Source: a virus
IMG/VR virus record: IMGVR_UViG_3300048919_000061
Span: 1-21,965 of that record
Direction: 5' to 3' (one strand)
DNA length: 21,965 nucleotides
Below the pieces are notes generated by a model. It had not been told where the DNA came from. It ran no database searches and saw only the letters and a program-made list of their open reading frames with translations. Shown one piece after another: positions 1 through 7,096 of the stretch. Within the stretch, counting starts at the first letter, position 1, and every line of letters starts with the position of its first letter. The position numbers and the translations under genes were made by a program.

Positions 1-23
1 GTTTGTGCCGCTGTAAGTCCAGG

Positions 24-123
24 CTGTATCTGAATGCTCTCCCCCAGTCAGTGAAAGTCCCAGCCCGATCAAGCATCGCCGGGCCTATGCAGGGAGCGCC
101 ACAGGGAGAGCATCCAGATGCAG
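24..123. repeat. 20-bp imperfect inverted repeat (long stem, 60-nt loop)
   Basis: Bases 24-43 pair with 104-123. The duplex has one A-C mismatch (33/114) and one G-U wobble (27/120), so 18 of 20 positions are Watson-Crick. The 60-base loop holds a further 5-bp stem (63-67 with 80-84). A stem this long is unlikely by chance in 400 bases, and the G-U pair suggests it acts as RNA. Confidence 0.7.
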
Positions 124-223
124 ATGAACGCCCAGGCTGATGGGACTATTCAGTTTGACGGGAATACGGGTTGATGTGGCAGCCCTTGATAACGACCGTG
201 CTGGGTAGGTGAGAATCGACGAA

Positions 224-257
224 GCCACAAGGCCGCAAGGCACTGAGCCACAAAGCC
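224..257 (+). repeat. Short direct repeat pair in the leader region
   Basis: Two 11-base copies at 224-234 and 247-257 differ at one base (core GCCACAAGGCC versus GCCACAAAGCC) and start 23 bases apart. They lie in the same non-coding region as the long stem. They could be paired protein-binding sites or parts of an RNA fold; nothing else supports either. Confidence 0.45.
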
Positions 258-370
258 GGGGATCAGCGCCGGCCATCTGCAACAAGCTCAGAGGAAGTGA
301 AACATCATCACGATGCGGATCAGGCCTCAACACACCGCCAGCGATGGCGCCGGATCAGGTTACCGGCATA

Positions 371-397
371 GCCCCGCCTCAACCGCGGGGCTTTTTT
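371..397 (+). terminator. Rho-independent terminator before the packaging operon
   Basis: A perfect 7-bp GC stem (371-377 with 385-391) with a 7-base loop is followed at once by six T residues (392-397). It ends whatever transcript comes from the left, so the terminase operon needs its own promoter, which follows within ten bases. Confidence 0.9.
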
Positions 398-404
398 ATG
401 CCTG

Positions 405-439
405 TTGCGTAGTGCCCGCAACGGTTCGATAATCAAACC
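405..439 (+). promoter_or_regulatory. Sigma70-like promoter P1 for the packaging operon
   Basis: The -35-like box TTGCGT (405-410) and the -10 box GATAAT (428-433, 5 of 6 to consensus) are exactly 17 bp apart. The -10 is followed by CAAACC. The 16 bases 424-439 recur identically before the capsid gene (8318-8333), again at the right distance from a TTG-type -35 box. The segment 423-439 is also a near-palindrome with one mismatched pair. It lies directly after a terminator and about 30 bases before the small terminase start, the expected place for an operon promoter. Confidence 0.75.
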
Positions 440-470
440 TACTGTTTCCACTTCACACCCGAGGCTATCC

Positions 471-1058
471 ATGACCGTACCGGCCAAGAAGGCGCCCGTC
501 AAGCGCGCCCCGCGCAAACCCAAGATCGAGCCCCCCAAGGCCAAGGCCGTGCGCAAGCCTCGCGCGCCCAAGGTCAAGAAGCCCATCGGGCGCCCATCCT
601 CGTACACCCAAGACATCGCCGACCTGCTGTGTGAAGGCCTCGCGTCCGGCCTGTCAATGCGAACCGTTTGCAAAGCTGAAGACATGCCCGCAATGGCGAC
701 GGTGTTCCGCTGGCTGCGCATCAATCAAGAGTTCAGAGAGCAGTACACGCGCGCCAAGCAAGAATCGGCCGACGCCCTGGTCGAAGAAATGATCGACATT
801 TGCGACGACGGAACCAACGACTGGATGGTGACGCACGACAAGGACGGCGAAGAGAACGGCTACAAGATCAACGGTGAGCACGTCACGCGTTCGCGCCTGC
901 GTGTGGAAACCCGCAAGTGGATCGCGGCCAAGCTGAAGCCGAAGGTCTACGGCGAGAAAGTCGACGTCAGCCATGGCGTTCAACCAGACAACCCGCTGCT
1001 GGCCTTGATGGGCCAAATGGCCGGCAAAGTCCTCAAACCGGTGGCCGATGATGAATAA
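471..1058 (+). CDS. terS: Terminase small subunit
   Basis: A 195-residue protein that should recognise phage DNA and direct the large terminase to start headful packaging. Residues 1-39 are a Lys/Pro/Ala-rich flexible arm. GRPSSYTQ (40-47) starts the folded part, followed by a helix-turn-helix-like stretch (about 50-85, including SMRTVCKAEDMP and TVFRWLR). The acidic helical middle (about 95-115) and the C-terminal RKWIAAKLKPKVYGEKVDV pattern are typical of Sf6 gp1-like small terminases. I chose ATG 471 because GAGG at 461-464 sits 6 bases upstream; the open frame extends back to 405, but that part overlaps the promoter and has no ribosome binding site. It is first in an operon from P1 and overlaps the next start. 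Confidence 0.88.
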   Translation: MTVPAKKAPVKRAPRKPKIEPPKAKAVRKPRAPKVKKPIGRPSSYTQDIADLLCEGLASGLSMRTVCKAEDMPAMATVFRWLRINQEFREQYTRAKQESADALVEEMIDICDDGTNDWMVTHDKDGEENGYKINGEHVTRSRLRVETRKWIAAKLKPKVYGEKVDVSHGVQPDNPLLALMGQMAGKVLKPVADDE

Positions 1059-1281
1059 AGCGCGCTCCTACGTGAAATCTGTGAAGTCGCGCGGGGCATT
1101 GGCCTGCGCTTTTCTCCCACGCGCATGGGGCAAGTTGCTGTGCGGCCTGAATTGGCATGACGACGTATCGACTGTCGACCCGCGCCGGGCGCGCAGCGTC
1201 ATATCCGGTGGCGACATCAATATCCACTTTGTCACCACTCGCTGCCGCCGCTGTGGCAACACTCATAGGACGGTGCGCTGA
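1048..1281 (+). CDS. Small Cys-containing phage protein of unknown function
   Basis: A 77-residue basic protein. The N-terminal half is rich in Lys, Arg and Ala. The C-terminal end carries CRRCGNTH (66-73), a CxxC knuckle that with other Cys/His residues (C20, C32, H37, H60) could bind zinc. It overlaps the end of terS by 11 bases and its stop shares a base with the next ATG, which supports real, coupled translation. ATG 1048 and ATG 1051 are both possible starts. I do not recognise a named family. The position between terS and an exonuclease suggests an accessory nucleic-acid-binding role, which is inference only. Confidence 0.65.
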   Translation: MMNKARSYVKSVKSRGALACAFLPRAWGKLLCGLNWHDDVSTVDPRRARSVISGGDINIHFVTTRCRRCGNTHRTVR

Positions 1282-1697
1282 TGAACATCTACATCGATTG
1301 CGAGTTCAACGAGTTCCGCGGTGCGCTGATTAGCATGGCGTTGGTGGCGCAGGATGGCCGCGAGTTCTACGGCGTGCTGCATTGCGCCGACCCTGGGCCA
1401 TGGGTGAAAGAGCATGTGCTGCCGGTGCTGGTCGAGCTGCCCATGTCGTATGACTGCTTTCAAAGTGAGCTGACTGAATACCTGGCTCAGTTCGAGCGCG
1501 TGAACATCGTCGCCGACTGGCCCGAGGACATCGCCCACTTCTGCGCTTCCTTGATCACCGGCCCCGGCTATCGGATGGCCACGCCACCGCTGACCATGGA
1601 AGTGCGCCGCGACCTCGATGCTGTGTCGAAGCTGCCGCATAACGCGCTGGAAGATGCCCGCGCCATTCGCCTGCTGGCCATCGAGAAGGGTCTGTAA
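1281..1697 (+). CDS. DEDDh-type 3'-5' exonuclease (Rv2179c-like)
   Basis: A 138-residue RNase H-fold nuclease. YIDCEFNE near the N-terminus gives the Exo I acidic pair D6 and E8. An acidic residue in VADWPEDIAHF (D79 or D83) fits Exo II. HNALEDARAIRLL gives H120 and D125, the HxxxxD of Exo III. This pattern matches the small Rv2179c-like 3'-5' exoribonuclease family, which hydrolyses single-stranded 3' ends with two metal ions. All expected catalytic residues are present and the length is near-minimal for the fold. It overlaps its neighbours by one base on each side, between the two terminase genes. RNA or DNA as the real substrate cannot be told from sequence; trimming at packaging or attack on host nucleic acid are both possible. 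Confidence 0.8.
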   Translation: MNIYIDCEFNEFRGALISMALVAQDGREFYGVLHCADPGPWVKEHVLPVLVELPMSYDCFQSELTEYLAQFERVNIVADWPEDIAHFCASLITGPGYRMATPPLTMEVRRDLDAVSKLPHNALEDARAIRLLAIEKGL

Positions 1698-3268
1698 TGA
1701 CGGCCATCGCCTACAAGTCGATCGAGGACATGACGTCCGACGAGTTCAAAGAGGCGCTGGCCGACCCGGTTTGGAGAATGCAGGCGCTCTACTGGATTAA
1801 AACTAAGGACAGCAGCGAGGACGATGACGACGACTCTCAGGGGGTGGTGGTCAAGTTCAAGCCAAATCGCGCGCAGCAGGCGCTGATGAAACGCCTATGG
1901 TTTAGAAACCTAATTTTGAAGGCAAGACAATTAGGCTTCACTACTTTCATCCAAATCTACTTCCTCGACGTCGCGCTGTTCACCCCCAACCTCAACCTGG
2001 GTGTATTGGCGCACACCGAGGACGCCGCGAAGAAGATCTTCAAGAAGATCAAGTTTGCCTATGACCGCCTGCCGCCGGCGCTGAAGGAGGCCATGCCGCT
2101 GAAGTCCTGCAGCGTGATGGAAATGACCCTGATGAACGGCTCGACCATCCAGGTGGGCACGTCGATGCGGGGCGACACCATCCATTACCTGCATGTGTCC
2201 GAGTACGGCAAGATTTGCGCGAAATACCCCGATCGCGCTGAAGAGATTGTGACCGGTACGTTCCCGGCCGTGCCTGACACCGGGATCATCTTCATCGAGT
2301 CGACCGCTGAAGGCCGTGGCGGTGACTTCTACGACAAGTCCAACCGGGCCGAGGCGCTGCATGAGTCGGGCGCCAAGCTGCGCCCCAAGCAATTCCGCTT
2401 CCACTTCTTCCCGTGGCACGACGAGGACGGCTATCAGTGCGACCCGGCCGGCGTGATCATCAGCCTCAAAGAGCACAGCTACTTCGACGAGCTGGAAGGC
2501 AAGTTGGGCAAGACGCTGTCGCTGGAGCAGCGCGCCTGGTGGATCACCACCCGCGACGAGCTGTTCGGTGGCCAAGATGAGCGCATGTGGCAAGAGTACC
2601 CATCGACCTCGAAGGAAGCCTTCCAGCAGTCAACCGAGGGTACCTACTACAAGATGCAGCTGATTGCCGCGCGCAAACAGAAGCGCATCACCACCGTCGC
2701 CTACCACCCGGGCATCCCGGTCAACACCTTCTGGGACATCGGCCACAGCGACGGCACGGCCATCTGGCTGCACCAGCGCGTGGGCCAGCGCGATAACTTC
2801 ATTGGCTTCATCGAAGGCTGGGTAGAGCCCTACTCCTACTTCGTCACCGAGCTGCAAAAGACCGGTTACGTGTGGGGTCATCACTACCTACCGCACGACG
2901 GTAACCACATCCGCCAGGGTGAGGACGTCAGCAAGTCACCCAAGGAAATGCTGGAGAACCTGGGCCTGCGCCACGTCGAAATCGTCCAGCGCGTCAGCGA
3001 GTTGCAGCATGGTATTCAAGCCACGCGTAACGCTTTTAGCACCTACTGGTTCGATGAGGTAAACTGTAAGGAAGGCCTGGCTCACATCGAGTTGTACAAG
3101 AAGTCCTGGAACACCAAGACCCAAACATGGGGTGACCGCCCACTGAAGGACGGCCACACCGAAGCCGCCGACGCCCTACGCCAACACGCGCAGGGCTTTA
3201 TCGACCATGGCCCGCAGAAGAGCGTCGCAAGCGTTCGCGGGAGCCGCAAGAGCTGGAGGACCGCTTAG
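1697..3268 (+). CDS. terL: Terminase large subunit (ATPase and nuclease)
   Basis: A 523-residue packaging motor. The N-terminal ATPase has an adenine-binding FKPNRAQQ (54-61), a Walker A variant KARQLGFTT (75-83), Walker B LHVSEYGK with E169 as likely catalytic glutamate, and the coupling motif ESTAEG (201-206). The C-terminal RNase H-like nuclease shows acidic metal ligands: D347 in FWDIGHSDG, D401 in PHDG, and D485/D492 in DGHTEAADALR. Length and motif order fit the headful terminases found with P22/Sf6-type portals. An acidic run (EDDDDD, 41-46) precedes the ATPase. The start overlaps the exonuclease stop by one base and the stop overlaps the next GTG. Confidence 0.95.
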   Translation: MTAIAYKSIEDMTSDEFKEALADPVWRMQALYWIKTKDSSEDDDDDSQGVVVKFKPNRAQQALMKRLWFRNLILKARQLGFTTFIQIYFLDVALFTPNLNLGVLAHTEDAAKKIFKKIKFAYDRLPPALKEAMPLKSCSVMEMTLMNGSTIQVGTSMRGDTIHYLHVSEYGKICAKYPDRAEEIVTGTFPAVPDTGIIFIESTAEGRGGDFYDKSNRAEALHESGAKLRPKQFRFHFFPWHDEDGYQCDPAGVIISLKEHSYFDELEGKLGKTLSLEQRAWWITTRDELFGGQDERMWQEYPSTSKEAFQQSTEGTYYKMQLIAARKQKRITTVAYHPGIPVNTFWDIGHSDGTAIWLHQRVGQRDNFIGFIEGWVEPYSYFVTELQKTGYVWGHHYLPHDGNHIRQGEDVSKSPKEMLENLGLRHVEIVQRVSELQHGIQATRNAFSTYWFDEVNCKEGLAHIELYKKSWNTKTQTWGDRPLKDGHTEAADALRQHAQGFIDHGPQKSVASVRGSRKSWRTA

Positions 3269-3510
3269 TGACCGCTGAACAGTTTGCCTATTGGCTGCAA
3301 GGCTTCGCCGAGTTGAACGCTGAGCCGCCGACGCCCGAGCAGTGGAAAAGCATCAACGAGCACCTGCAAACCGTGTTTGTGAAGGTCACGCCGGCATATG
3401 TGCCGCCGATCAAGGAGCAGAACGGCTTCCCGCGCACGCTGGAGGTGCGCCCAAGCGACGTCTACGGTCCATTCGATCGCTTCCCGTTCGCGCCCGTCAT
3501 CACCTGTTAA
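3268..3510 (+). CDS. Small phage protein, FAYWLQGF family
   Basis: An 80-residue protein starting at GTG 3268, which overlaps the terL stop; GGAGG at 3255-3259 is well spaced for it. The N-terminal pattern TAEQFAYWLQGFAELN followed by PTPEQWKSINEHLQTVF is a recurrent small-protein type in tailed-phage genomes near structural genes; I know of no assigned function. The second half is proline-rich (VTPAYVPPIKEQ). There is no signal peptide or membrane segment. Confidence 0.75.
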   Translation: MTAEQFAYWLQGFAELNAEPPTPEQWKSINEHLQTVFVKVTPAYVPPIKEQNGFPRTLEVRPSDVYGPFDRFPFAPVITC

Positions 3511-3522
3511 GAGGTTTTCGCA

Positions 3523-3963
3523 ATGACTCAAAGTTACGTTGGCACAAAGCTGGTCAAGGGCCAGCCCATGAATCGCCTGGACTACAACCTGTACCGTGGC
3601 TGGGTTCTGCCCGAGGATGAGAACGGCGCCGATGCCGGTTATCTGGTCGAGTACCTGGATGGCGGCAAGCCCAACCACAGCGCGCACGCAGGTTACATCA
3701 GCTGGTCACCAGCCGAGCAGTTCCAGAACGCCAACGTCGCGTTGGGCGAAATTGATCACTTGGCTCCGCACCAGCAGCGCGTCGTCGCCGAGCTTGAGCA
3801 GTTAGCCGACCGTGTGACCAAGTTGGAATCGTTCCTCGCCACGCCGTTCTACGCCAGCCTGGACGAGGACGAGCGCACGCTGCTGAAGATGCAGGCCGAC
3901 GCCATGGTGCTGTACATGGGCATCCTCAACACCCGCGCCAACAAGTTCGGGGGTGGCAAATGA
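3523..3963 (+). CDS. Two-part phage protein: YISWSP module plus helical hairpin
   Basis: A 146-residue protein preceded by a good AGAGG site. Residues 1-75 form a small domain with GTKLVKGQPM, YRGWVLPEDENG, GYLVEYLDGGKPNH and HAGYISWSP, a pattern I associate with small phage proteins that occur beside or joined to DUF2829 domains. Residues 80-143 start APHQQRVVAELEQL and look like a helical hairpin ending in YMGILNTRANKF, a pattern I also know as a stand-alone small phage protein. This looks like two common phage modules in one chain. Its stop overlaps the ATG of the Tad2-like gene by four bases, so the two are probably translated together. Function is unknown; a role linked to anti-defence is inferred from the neighbour only. 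Confidence 0.75.
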   Translation: MTQSYVGTKLVKGQPMNRLDYNLYRGWVLPEDENGADAGYLVEYLDGGKPNHSAHAGYISWSPAEQFQNANVALGEIDHLAPHQQRVVAELEQLADRVTKLESFLATPFYASLDEDERTLLKMQADAMVLYMGILNTRANKFGGGK

Positions 3964-4313
3964 GTAATCCAGCCACCGACAACCTGAACTTCTGCGACGC
4001 CCTGCGCGCGATCAAGGCCGGCAAGCGTGCCCAGCGTGCCGGCTGGAACGGCAAAGGCCTGTTCGCCTTCCTTCAGCCAGGCAGCGTCCACGGCCCTTAC
4101 CTTGGCCCCAAGTTTCAATTGGCCATGGAGTCGGCGCCCGATGAAGGCGAAACCATCGACGGCCTGAGCGTGAGCTTGTTCCATACCAACGCCGCCGAGC
4201 ACACCGCGATTCGTTACCCGCAGCTGTGCCTGTCCTTCCCGACGGGCACCTTTGGCGCGTGGGCACCGAGCCAGACCGACATGCTCGCCAGTGACTGGAA
4301 GATCGTCGAATGA
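3960..4313 (+). CDS. Tad2-like (DUF2829) protein, predicted Thoeris antagonist
   Basis: A 117-residue protein. The N-terminal FCDALRAIKAGKRAQRAGWNGKG (11-33, continuous) and the C-terminal WAPSQTDMLASDW (101-113) are the two hallmark blocks of DUF2829. Members studied as Tad2 bind and sequester the cyclic ADP-ribose-type signal made by Thoeris defence, so the effector is not activated. Here the two blocks are separated by about 65 residues, making the protein longer than the roughly 90-residue Tad2 examples I recall. It overlaps the preceding and following genes by four bases each, inside the packaging operon. Family assignment is strong; the activity of this member is inference, because DUF2829 is large and few members have been tested. 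Confidence 0.85.
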   Translation: MSNPATDNLNFCDALRAIKAGKRAQRAGWNGKGLFAFLQPGSVHGPYLGPKFQLAMESAPDEGETIDGLSVSLFHTNAAEHTAIRYPQLCLSFPTGTFGAWAPSQTDMLASDWKIVE

Positions 4314-4747
4314 ACAAGCCTGTCCTCGACCTGACCAACCGCGCGTTTACCCGCGTGCTCGGCGACCTGTCGATCATTGGCACCTGGTACGGCGCCGACA
4401 TCGACGAGTGCGAGCCGGTGCTGTGCCTGGTGCCAACGTTCCGCATCAACATGTTCGATGGCGTGTCGATCCGCTCCAAGCCGTGCTGTGTGGCGCTTTC
4501 TGCTGCACACCTGTACGACGAACCCCGTTACTTGCTCACACGCGCGCGTGAATTCAGCCAGTTACTCGGCTTCAGCGACGACATGCAGCGCACGCACAAG
4601 ATCGCCGAGGCGATTCATGGCTCGCTGCTCGACCTGATCAAGATGCCCCCGCGCCCGGTGATTGGTTCGTTCGTGGGCGCTGACGCCACCCTGACCGACA
4701 TGAACAGCGGCCGGCAAACGACCACCGAGCTACACACCCACTACTAA
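4310..4747 (+). CDS. Phage protein of unknown function before the portal gene
   Basis: A 145-residue soluble protein. The first 60 residues look like beta strands (SIIGTWYGADIDECEPVLCLVPTF, INMFDGVSIRSKPCC), then there is a helical middle (HLYDEPRYLLTRAREFSQLLGF, KIAEAIHGSLLDLI) and a polar tail ending in HTHY. Five cysteines are scattered without a clear metal-site pattern. It starts inside the stop of the Tad2-like gene (ATGA) and ends just before the portal ribosome binding site, so it is a coupled member of the operon. I do not recognise a family. Confidence 0.7.
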   Translation: MNKPVLDLTNRAFTRVLGDLSIIGTWYGADIDECEPVLCLVPTFRINMFDGVSIRSKPCCVALSAAHLYDEPRYLLTRAREFSQLLGFSDDMQRTHKIAEAIHGSLLDLIKMPPRPVIGSFVGADATLTDMNSGRQTTTELHTHY

Positions 4748-4759
4748 GGAGTAACGCCA

Positions 4760-7057
4760 GTGTTCGATATGGCCAGCGACGACCACACCCGCATCAAGAA
4801 AGGCTTGGCTTCGCGCGTTGGCCAGGAATACGAGGGCGAGTACGAGGAAGTAGAAGAGACAGCCAAAAACCCGCTGGATGATGAAGAGCACCACCTGTTG
4901 CACTGCAAGCTGCTCGGTTACTACCAGCGTGAGCTGGATCGCCAGAACCACAACCGCATCCAGATGGCCATCGATGAGGACTACTACGACAACGACCAGT
5001 GGAGCGAGGCCGACGCCGAAGAGCTGAAGGATCGCGGCCAGGCGGCCATCTGTTACAACGTCATCACCCAGTCCATCAACTGGGTCATCGGTAGCGAGAA
5101 GCGCGGTCGCTCTGATTTCAAGGTGTTGCCGCGCGGCAAGGAAGACGCCAAGCCGGCACAGAAGAAGACGCAGCTCATGAAGTACCTGAGCGACGTCAAC
5201 CGCACGCCGTTCAACCGCTCCCGTTCGTTCGAGGACGCGGTCAAGGTCGGCCTTGGTTGGATTGAAACCGGCGTGACTGAGCGCGACAACGGCGAGCCGA
5301 TCTATAACCGCTACGAGTCGTGGCGCAACATGCTGTGGGACAGCGCGTCCACCGAGTTCGACCTGTCCGATGCCCGTTACGTCATCCGCATCAAGTGGGT
5401 TGACCTGGACGTGGCCATTGCCATGTTCCCCGAGCGTGAGGAAATGCTTGAACGCTCGGCCAGTTCCAGCGAACGCTACGGCATGGACCTGGCCAACGGC
5501 GACGAAGTCATGGACTACGCCGAAGATGAGATGGATTCGCTCGGCCGCGGCATGGCAGACCACAGCGTCGAGCGCCGTCGCGTGCGCATGATTGAAATCT
5601 GGTATCGCAAGCCCGACCGCGTGCAGAAGATCGTCGCCGGCCAGCGTCAAGGCGAGGTATTCGACCCGCAGGACCAGAACCACCAGGCATTGGTGCAAGG
5701 CGGCGAGTCGGTCGTCGCTGATCGCATGATGATGAGCATGAACATCTGCATCATGACCACCAGCGGCATGTGCTACAACGGCCGCAGCCCGTACAAACAC
5801 AACAAGTTCCCATTCATTCCAGTGTGGGGCTATCGTCGCGGCCGGGACAACATGCCCTACGGCATGATCCGCTCGATGCGTGACATCCAAGACGACGTGA
5901 ACAAGCGCGCCTCGAAAGCCCTGTTCATCCTGTCGACCAACAAAACCATCATGGATGAAGGTGCGGTGCCCGACGTGGCGGCCTTCATGGACGAGGTCAG
6001 CCGCCCGGACGGCGTGATCATCAAGCGCAAAGGCCATGAACTGGTCATTAACGCTGACCGCGAGCTGGCCCCGGCGCACCTGCAAATTATGAGTCAGTCG
6101 ATCAACATGATTCAGTCCGTCTCTGGCGTGACTGATGAGCAGATGGGCAAGACCACCAATGCCAAGTCGGGCGTGGCCATCCAGGCGCGCCAAGACCAGG
6201 GCAGCAAGTCGACCTCGAAGCTGTTCGACAACCTGCGCTTCGCCTTCCAGTGCGACGGCGAAATCACCCTGAGCCTGTGTGAGCAGTATTTCACCGCGAA
6301 GAAACAGTTCCGCATCACCAACCAGCGCGGTACGCCGGACTTCATCGACATCAACGATGGTCTGCCCGAGAACGACATCACCCGCACGCAGGCCGATTTC
6401 ATCATCAGCGACAGCGAATGGCGCGCGTCCCTGCGTCAGGCCCAGGCCCAGCAGCTGGCGGAAATGATGCCAACCCTGCCGCCACAAGTGCAGCTGGTGC
6501 TGCTCGACCTGCTCATTGAAGAGCTGGACCTGCCCAACGGCGAGGAAATGGTCAAGCGTATCCGCCAGATCACCGGCATGCGCGATCCGGACGCCACCGA
6601 GCCAACCCCGGAAGAGATTCAAGCCGAGCAGGCGCAGGCCGAGCAGCAGAAACAACAGCAGATCATGGCCGAGGCCCAGCTGCGCAACCTCAACGCCAAG
6701 TCGATCAAGGACGAGACGGCCGCACAGAAAACCATGGTCGACACCGTGCTTGTCAGCATGAACTCGCAGCTGACCGCTGTAGAGGCCGCGCAAATCTCCA
6801 TGCTCAACCCGACCATCCTGCCGGTGGCCGACGCCTTGCTGCATGAAGCTGGCTTTGTCTCGAAGTCCGAAGAGGAAGCGCAACAGGTCCAGGCGCAGGC
6901 CCAGCAGGATCAGGCCGCGCAACAGCAGCAGATGCAGCAGCAACAGATGCAAGAGCAGCAAATGCAGCAGCAGCAACAAGAGCAGGCCCAGCAACAGCAG
7001 CAAGGCCCAGCCCAAGACATGCAACAGGGCATCCCGCTGCCAGGCGGTCCGCAATGA
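4760..7057 (+). CDS. Portal protein (P22-type)
   Basis: A 765-residue protein expected to form the dodecameric portal vertex through which TerL pumps DNA and to which the tail attaches. The N-terminal half carries P22-portal-like segments: NRIQMAIDEDYYDNDQW, QAAICYNVITQSINWVIGSE, FEDAVKVGLGWIETGV and YESWRNMLWDSAS. The central part includes IPVWGYRRGRDNMPYGMIRSMRDIQDDVNKRASKAL (split: IPVWGYRRGRDN then MPYGMIRSMRDIQDDVNKRA), typical of the clip/stem region. The C-terminal 55 or so residues are a Gln/Met tract. P22 gp1 is about 725 residues, so the size fits. The start is GTG 4760, with AAGGAGT 8 bases upstream. Confidence 0.93.
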   Translation: MFDMASDDHTRIKKGLASRVGQEYEGEYEEVEETAKNPLDDEEHHLLHCKLLGYYQRELDRQNHNRIQMAIDEDYYDNDQWSEADAEELKDRGQAAICYNVITQSINWVIGSEKRGRSDFKVLPRGKEDAKPAQKKTQLMKYLSDVNRTPFNRSRSFEDAVKVGLGWIETGVTERDNGEPIYNRYESWRNMLWDSASTEFDLSDARYVIRIKWVDLDVAIAMFPEREEMLERSASSSERYGMDLANGDEVMDYAEDEMDSLGRGMADHSVERRRVRMIEIWYRKPDRVQKIVAGQRQGEVFDPQDQNHQALVQGGESVVADRMMMSMNICIMTTSGMCYNGRSPYKHNKFPFIPVWGYRRGRDNMPYGMIRSMRDIQDDVNKRASKALFILSTNKTIMDEGAVPDVAAFMDEVSRPDGVIIKRKGHELVINADRELAPAHLQIMSQSINMIQSVSGVTDEQMGKTTNAKSGVAIQARQDQGSKSTSKLFDNLRFAFQCDGEITLSLCEQYFTAKKQFRITNQRGTPDFIDINDGLPENDITRTQADFIISDSEWRASLRQAQAQQLAEMMPTLPPQVQLVLLDLLIEELDLPNGEEMVKRIRQITGMRDPDATEPTPEEIQAEQAQAEQQKQQQIMAEAQLRNLNAKSIKDETAAQKTMVDTVLVSMNSQLTAVEAAQISMLNPTILPVADALLHEAGFVSKSEEEAQQVQAQAQQDQAAQQQQMQQQQMQEQQMQQQQQEQAQQQQQGPAQDMQQGIPLPGGPQ
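6889..7032 (+). repeat. Glutamine-rich (CAG/CAA) tract at the portal C-terminus
   Basis: About 45 codons are mostly CAG and CAA, with interspersed ATG, GAG and GCN, giving a Gln/Met/Ala tail beginning near residue 710. This low-complexity DNA can expand or contract by slippage. In P22-type portals the C-terminus forms the barrel inside the capsid, so a long helical tail is plausible. Confidence 0.75.
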
Positions 7058-7096
7058 TCATCGTGACACCCCCACTCCCAACCCGAGGTTTTACAC

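Larger units (their letters stand above)
1..404. other. Non-coding, repeat-rich region upstream of the packaging operon
   Basis: I see no convincing protein here. The short open frames on either strand have no good ribosome binding site or recognisable protein character. The stretch is rich in potential RNA structure: a 20-bp imperfect inverted repeat (24-43 with 104-123), a small stem inside its loop (63-67 with 80-84), and an 11-base near-identical direct repeat (224-234 and 247-257). It ends in a terminator at 371-397. It could be a structured phage RNA, a ribozyme remnant (a group II intron fragment is one candidate I cannot test), a packaging signal region just upstream of terS, or the tail of a preceding transcript. 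The function is unknown. Confidence 0.5.

Noticed and set aside
209-412. Possible small protein in the leader region
   Set aside because: No Shine-Dalgarno, low-complexity composition, and the frame runs through the terminator stem.
405-470. N-terminal extension of the small terminase to ATG 405
   Set aside because: No ribosome binding site; it would overlap the promoter, and the protein pattern and GAGG site both support ATG 471.
4730-7054. A 774-codon open frame on the minus strand opposite the portal gene
   Set aside because: It is a mirror of the G/C third-position bias and the CAG tract, which reads as Leu runs on the other strand. It has no recognisable domain and faces a clear portal gene.
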